A DNA stretch of 34,665 nucleotides from Treponema sp. UBA1793 (GTDB taxonomy: Bacteria > Spirochaetota > Spirochaetia > Treponematales > Treponemataceae), in the NCBI GenBank assembly GCA_002314445.1, contig DCFX01000080.1, forward strand, positions 15,532 to 50,196. Reading direction: 5' to 3'. Below the pieces are notes generated by a model that searched no databases, was not told the DNA's origin, and was given only the letters and a program-made list of their open reading frames with translations. The position numbers and the translations under genes are program-made. Positions 31,776 through 34,665 of this stretch are shown here, piece after piece. The first letter of the stretch is position 1. Every line of letters begins with the position of its first letter.

Positions 31776-32945
31776 TTATTTTACAAAATAAGAAATAAGA
31801 ATGTTCAGTGAATCAACCACAAAGCTGCCTGACATGATTACACCGAATGAAAACGCAGCGAATCTGAAAAGCTGCGCAGGATCTAGTATGAGCTGGACGG
31901 CCTTTCCGAATGCACTTTCCGCTTGAGGTCTGCCGCATGTATGTGAAAAACGGAACGAATATGAAATCGCCTTTTCGCTGCATACCTGAACACATTCGCC
32001 GCATTTAGCACAGGTAAGTTCAGGATGTCCTTTCTTTTCCTGTATGGTCTGCACGTCGATTGCGCCGAACGGGCAGACTGATACGCACTTCATGCATCCT
32101 CTGCATTTTTCGGTATCGATGCTCATCCGGAAAAGACTTACCCTGTCGGTAAGCGAGGCGAACGCTCCGAACGGACAGAGCGTACTGCATTGTGTACGTC
32201 GTTTTGTCAGAACCGGCAGAATTACTACAAGCCCAAGAAACAACCCTATAAAGAGAACTCCCGAAATCAGGCCGGGAATAGTGTCCATAGGAAAAAATTC
32301 TGTTACCAGTTTGAACGGACAGAACCATTCGCAGTACACGGTGGACATTGCACCGAGAGACGCAAGCACTATGAATGCAAGAAATCCGAACTGGAATTCG
32401 CGTATCTCTCTGTTCTTTGAAATGAGATTAAGCCGCCTCTTTTTTGCCGCATGTGAAAAACCTTCTTCCCATCCGCCGTAGAAACATATCCAGCTGCACC
32501 AGCCGCGTCCTACGGTAAATGTCATTACGAGCCATATGCAGAGCATGCTCGCGATTGAAGCGTAATGCCCGGAAATGCGTGCCGGAAAAATAATATTTTT
32601 CGTGATGATGAAAGGAAGAAGCACCTGGGGAATGGCAATGTGACAGAAGGGGAGTTCTGAGTTAACCATAGCTCCTGTTGTAATAGCCATGCTTCCCCGT
32701 TCTGCAAAGAGAGCGCTGATGAATGAAATGCAGAAAAATACGGCGAACACTGTCTGAAATACTCTGCGGTATATCACTCCGCTTCCCTTTTGTTTACTCT
32801 CTGCAAACGTCATCCGCGTAAAAAGGTATATCAGAAAAATTCCGTACAGCCACGATGCGGCTGAAAAATCTTTCATGACAATTACAAAAAAGAAAACAAC
32901 TGCTGCCATGAGCAGACTTAAAACTGTTGAAACAAATACAGCCAT
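31776..32945 (-). CDS. NapH-like 4Fe-4S polyferredoxin membrane protein
   Basis: A 389-aa inner-membrane iron-sulphur protein. About six membrane segments carry cytoplasmic-side CxxxCP-type motifs (WCSWIC at 149-154, CEWFCP at 205-210, CSTLCP at 253-258). Two classical 4Fe-4S clusters follow at Cys281, 284, 287 and 291 and Cys312, 315, 318 and 322, then a final membrane segment. This is the architecture of NapH, NosR C-terminal and CcoG-like quinol or electron-transfer proteins. It probably conducts electrons across or along the membrane for the periplasmic proteins encoded beside it. The start follows AAGGAG. Confidence 0.85.
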   Translation of the reverse strand: MAVFVSTVLSLLMAAVVFFFVIVMKDFSAASWLYGIFLIYLFTRMTFAESKQKGSGVIYRRVFQTVFAVFFCISFISALFAERGSMAITTGAMVNSELPFCHIAIPQVLLPFIITKNIIFPARISGHYASIASMLCIWLVMTFTVGRGWCSWICFYGGWEEGFSHAAKKRRLNLISKNREIREFQFGFLAFIVLASLGAMSTVYCEWFCPFKLVTEFFPMDTIPGLISGVLFIGLFLGLVVILPVLTKRRTQCSTLCPFGAFASLTDRVSLFRMSIDTEKCRGCMKCVSVCPFGAIDVQTIQEKKGHPELTCAKCGECVQVCSEKAISYSFRFSHTCGRPQAESAFGKAVQLILDPAQLFRFAAFSFGVIMSGSFVVDSLNILISYFVK

Positions 32946-32981
32946 TATACACTCCTTGGGGGAACCTCTAAAAACTGCTCG

Positions 32982-33629
32982 TCAGTAAAAAAACAGCGGT
33001 ATGAGGCCGGTGAAAATAATAAAATATGCGCCCGTAAGCAGCTGGGCAATCCTTGCAATGCGTTTTAAAACGGTGATTCGTTTTGCAAAAAAAGGAATTC
33101 CGAGCAGCGGTAAAAAGAAGGGAAGGGTTCCTGCATAGAAGAACACCAGATAGAAGAATCCCTTAATACCGCTGCCGCCGGAAACGGAACGCACAATGGC
33201 CGTCCACAGCGGCGGGCAGAGATGCATTCCCACCGCAAGTCCCGCAACCGCTGCGGTGACCCAGTCGTTTCCGATATGCCTGAACTTCGGATATCTGCAG
33301 CCGCCGTTTTTTCCGCAGCCCCAGGGAAAGTTGACGCCGAAAGAATTGAGCAGCAGCGCCGTTCCGCATATCAGATATGCGTACGTTGAAAGCCTTCTTG
33401 CAAAACCGGGATCAAAAAAGGTATTCACTAAAAGCCCCATCGCTCCGAATACTGCACCGAGTATGAAATACATTGCAAGCCGTGCAGCAAGAAACGTTCC
33501 GGTAAGGCCTGCGTTCCGTTTGTAACCTGTTTTTTCCGTTCCGCATAAAAAGGGAAGCAGTACCGGACCGCAGTACATGGTGCAGTACGTTCCCGTAGAA
33601 AGACCTAATGCCAATGCTTCAAGAATCAT
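32982..33629 (-). CDS. SafE/UreH-type (DsbD-related) membrane protein
   Basis: A 215-aa protein with six membrane segments of the UreH_2/sulphite exporter TauE-SafE group. The opening GTYCTMYCGPVLLPFLCG contains Cys16 and Cys20 near a Gly-Pro turn, and HLCPPLW recurs in the second half, a pseudo-repeat typical of the DsbD/CcdA-related fold. Such proteins carry reducing power or metal across the membrane, and the sulphite exporter name is only a family label. Its start overlaps the upstream TPR gene by 4 bases (ATGA). Pairing with an iron-sulphur membrane protein favours a redox role. Confidence 0.8.
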   Translation of the reverse strand: MILEALALGLSTGTYCTMYCGPVLLPFLCGTEKTGYKRNAGLTGTFLAARLAMYFILGAVFGAMGLLVNTFFDPGFARRLSTYAYLICGTALLLNSFGVNFPWGCGKNGGCRYPKFRHIGNDWVTAAVAGLAVGMHLCPPLWTAIVRSVSGGSGIKGFFYLVFFYAGTLPFFLPLLGIPFFAKRITVLKRIARIAQLLTGAYFIIFTGLIPLFFY

Positions 33630-34231
33630 TCTTCATACCTCGCTGTCATTTTTTCCGCCTCTTTCGCTGCATCGGAACCGGGTGAAAGAGCAGACGCCTG
33701 ATCAAATAAATCAAGTGCAGAATCTATATCGCCTTCTTCAATTTTGTAAAGTCCTCTGTACAGATACACCAGTGCCAGAGTATCGTTATCCAGTCCTTCC
33801 TGATTTTCTTTTTTTGCAAGCCATGCAACATCATCCTTTAAAACTGCGTAGCGTTTGAAAGGAGAAGATTCGCTTACCTGTATTCCGTTTATCAGGCGCA
33901 GAATGTGAAGCCCCGGATTTGAACTGTCCCTTTTGACCGCATCATCGATATATGCGGAACCTTCGCGCAGCAGATCAAGTGCATGAACGGGATTTGTCTC
34001 CGAACAGTAATCCGCCTGCAGTGTAATTGCGCTTCCGTAATATGCGCGGGCAGTCATGTCTTTTTCTATGTACGGCTGTAATGTTTCCCGGCATTTTGCC
34101 GCATACCCGTCACTTTCTGTTTTTGCCAGATTGTGGTACCGAATCCCGTCCTGAACAGCCTGTTTCTGTGACTGAGCAAAAACAGCTGCAGAAAGCATTC
34201 CCGCTAAAATAAGGCATGCACTCTTTTTCAT
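33626..34231 (-). CDS. Periplasmic TPR-repeat protein
   Basis: A 201-aa secreted protein. A signal peptide of about 19 residues ends in AVFAQ. The mature protein is helical, with TPR-like units (ARAYYGSAITLQADY, then LVYLYRGLYKIEEGDIDSAL). AYYGS at 63-67 and the following helix pattern recur in the 510-aa protein of the same cluster, so the two probably share a TPR module. The ribosome binding site GGAGGA overlaps the stop codon of the upstream outer-membrane gene, showing tight operon structure. Probable scaffold or adaptor; function unknown. Confidence 0.75.
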   Translation of the reverse strand: MKKSACLILAGMLSAAVFAQSQKQAVQDGIRYHNLAKTESDGYAAKCRETLQPYIEKDMTARAYYGSAITLQADYCSETNPVHALDLLREGSAYIDDAVKRDSSNPGLHILRLINGIQVSESSPFKRYAVLKDDVAWLAKKENQEGLDNDTLALVYLYRGLYKIEEGDIDSALDLFDQASALSPGSDAAKEAEKMTARYEE

Positions 34232-34239
34232 ATATCCTC

Positions 34240-34665
34240 CTAAAATCCTTTTGTTGCCGCAAAATAAAATTTTCCTTCTCCGTCGTGATTTACACCGCAG
34301 CTGAACGTGAAGTACGCGAAAACGGGATTGTCGAACAGGATTCGCAGTCCTCCGCCGAACGCATCGCGTACTGTCCTGTCAATAAGCGCTGCGTCGGTAA
34401 AAACAAACGGCTGAAGCCTGACGTTGAATGCAGGCGGCAGTAAAAAATCAGCCATGTTCCATCTTGTTTCAAATGAAGCATATACATAGTTTTCCGCCGT
34501 AAGTTCATCCGCTTTATATCCCGAACGGATGATTCTGTTTTCGACTGCGGTGGTCGAAGTTGTCCCGGCACTATTTCCACTCAGATTGAAAGGAGTTGCA
34601 TTATTTTCCGGCGAAAGACCGCCTGCCGTGCAGAATGCAAACGTGACGTACGGTACCGGTGTCCA
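34240..34665 (-). CDS. Outer-membrane beta-barrel protein, partial C-terminus (surface antigen/Omp85-like)
   Basis: Only the last 141 residues are in the window; the reading frame is open to the right edge. The sequence alternates hydrophobic and polar residues in beta-strand-like stretches (VYASFETRWNMADFLL, VFAYFTFSCGVNHDG) and ends in a C-terminal phenylalanine (FYFAATKGF), the beta-signal expected of an outer-membrane barrel. AFGGGLRILF is reminiscent of the final strands of BamA/TamA or patatin-associated barrels. The subfamily cannot be fixed without the N-terminus. It is the first visible gene of the envelope operon. Confidence 0.65.
   Translation of the reverse strand, partial: WTPVPYVTFAFCTAGGLSPENNATPFNLSGNSAGTTSTTAVENRIIRSGYKADELTAENYVYASFETRWNMADFLLPPAFNVRLQPFVFTDAALIDRTVRDAFGGGLRILFDNPVFAYFTFSCGVNHDGEGKFYFAATKGF

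Noticed and set aside
1..34665. CRISPR arrays, tRNA, rRNA, transposases
   Set aside because: No regularly spaced repeats, cloverleaf-like segments, rRNA stretches or transposase motifs were seen.

Overview
The window looks like a chromosomal segment of an anaerobic, diderm, probably host-associated spirochaete, most likely Treponema or a close relative. This is inferred from lipoprotein solute-binding proteins, an outer-membrane beta-barrel, a YesM/YesN-type two-component pair beside a CUT1 sugar ABC importer, ferredoxin-linked fermentative enzymes and moderate GC. No rRNA, tRNA, CRISPR array or complete insertion sequence was found, so the taxon is not proven.

Region 1 (198-12635, + strand) is one long co-directional cluster of 15 genes. 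A complete Liv-type amino-acid ABC importer (binding lipoprotein, two permeases, two ATPases) is followed by a cytidylate-kinase-like protein, a D-2-hydroxyacid dehydrogenase, a RidA-type imine deaminase, and five redox genes: a 2Fe-2S protein, an FAD/NAD oxidoreductase, a two-cluster ferredoxin, a BFD-type 2Fe-2S protein and a DAO-family flavoprotein. The last two genes are an Asp/Glu-racemase-family protein and a proline racemase/hydroxyproline epimerase-family protein. The five redox genes match the parts list of HcnABC/LhpBEF/archaeal dye-linked proline dehydrogenase complexes, but divided into single-domain subunits. My reading is: import an L-amino or imino acid, racemise it, oxidise the D-form, hydrolyse the imine, and dispose of the keto acid by reduction. 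A promoter followed at once by an intrinsic-terminator hairpin sits ahead of the first gene, and several gene gaps hold strong hairpins.

Region 2 (12648-16932) holds a convergent D-lactate-dehydrogenase-like gene and, divergent from it, a 1070-residue protein joining an endonuclease-Q-like PHP nuclease to a UvrD/PcrA helicase. The two divergent promoters appear to share their -35 region, and the fusion gene seems to have almost no 5' leader.

Region 3 (16963-25553, - strand) is a carbohydrate locus: binding lipoprotein, two permeases, a cytoplasmic GH31 glycosidase, then a YesM-like sensor kinase and a YesN-like AraC-type regulator. No ATPase is encoded here, so it probably borrows a shared MsmK/UgpC-type subunit.

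Region 4 (25644-29281) holds a DUF1007-NicO metal-transport pair (- strand), a divergent YunG-like protein, and an AT-rich zeta-toxin-like kinase with a small overlapping partner. A 271-base gene-free stretch with a perfect 13-bp hairpin follows.

Region 5 (29281-34665, - strand) has a LytTR regulator with a DUF3021 membrane protein. It also has a probable envelope operon: an outer-membrane beta-barrel (cut by the window edge), a periplasmic TPR protein, a SafE/UreH-type membrane protein, a NapH-like polyferredoxin membrane protein, and a membrane-anchored protein with a glucodextranase-C (DOMON-like) domain plus TPR. This last group has no function I can name and is one of the better candidates for an undescribed envelope redox system.
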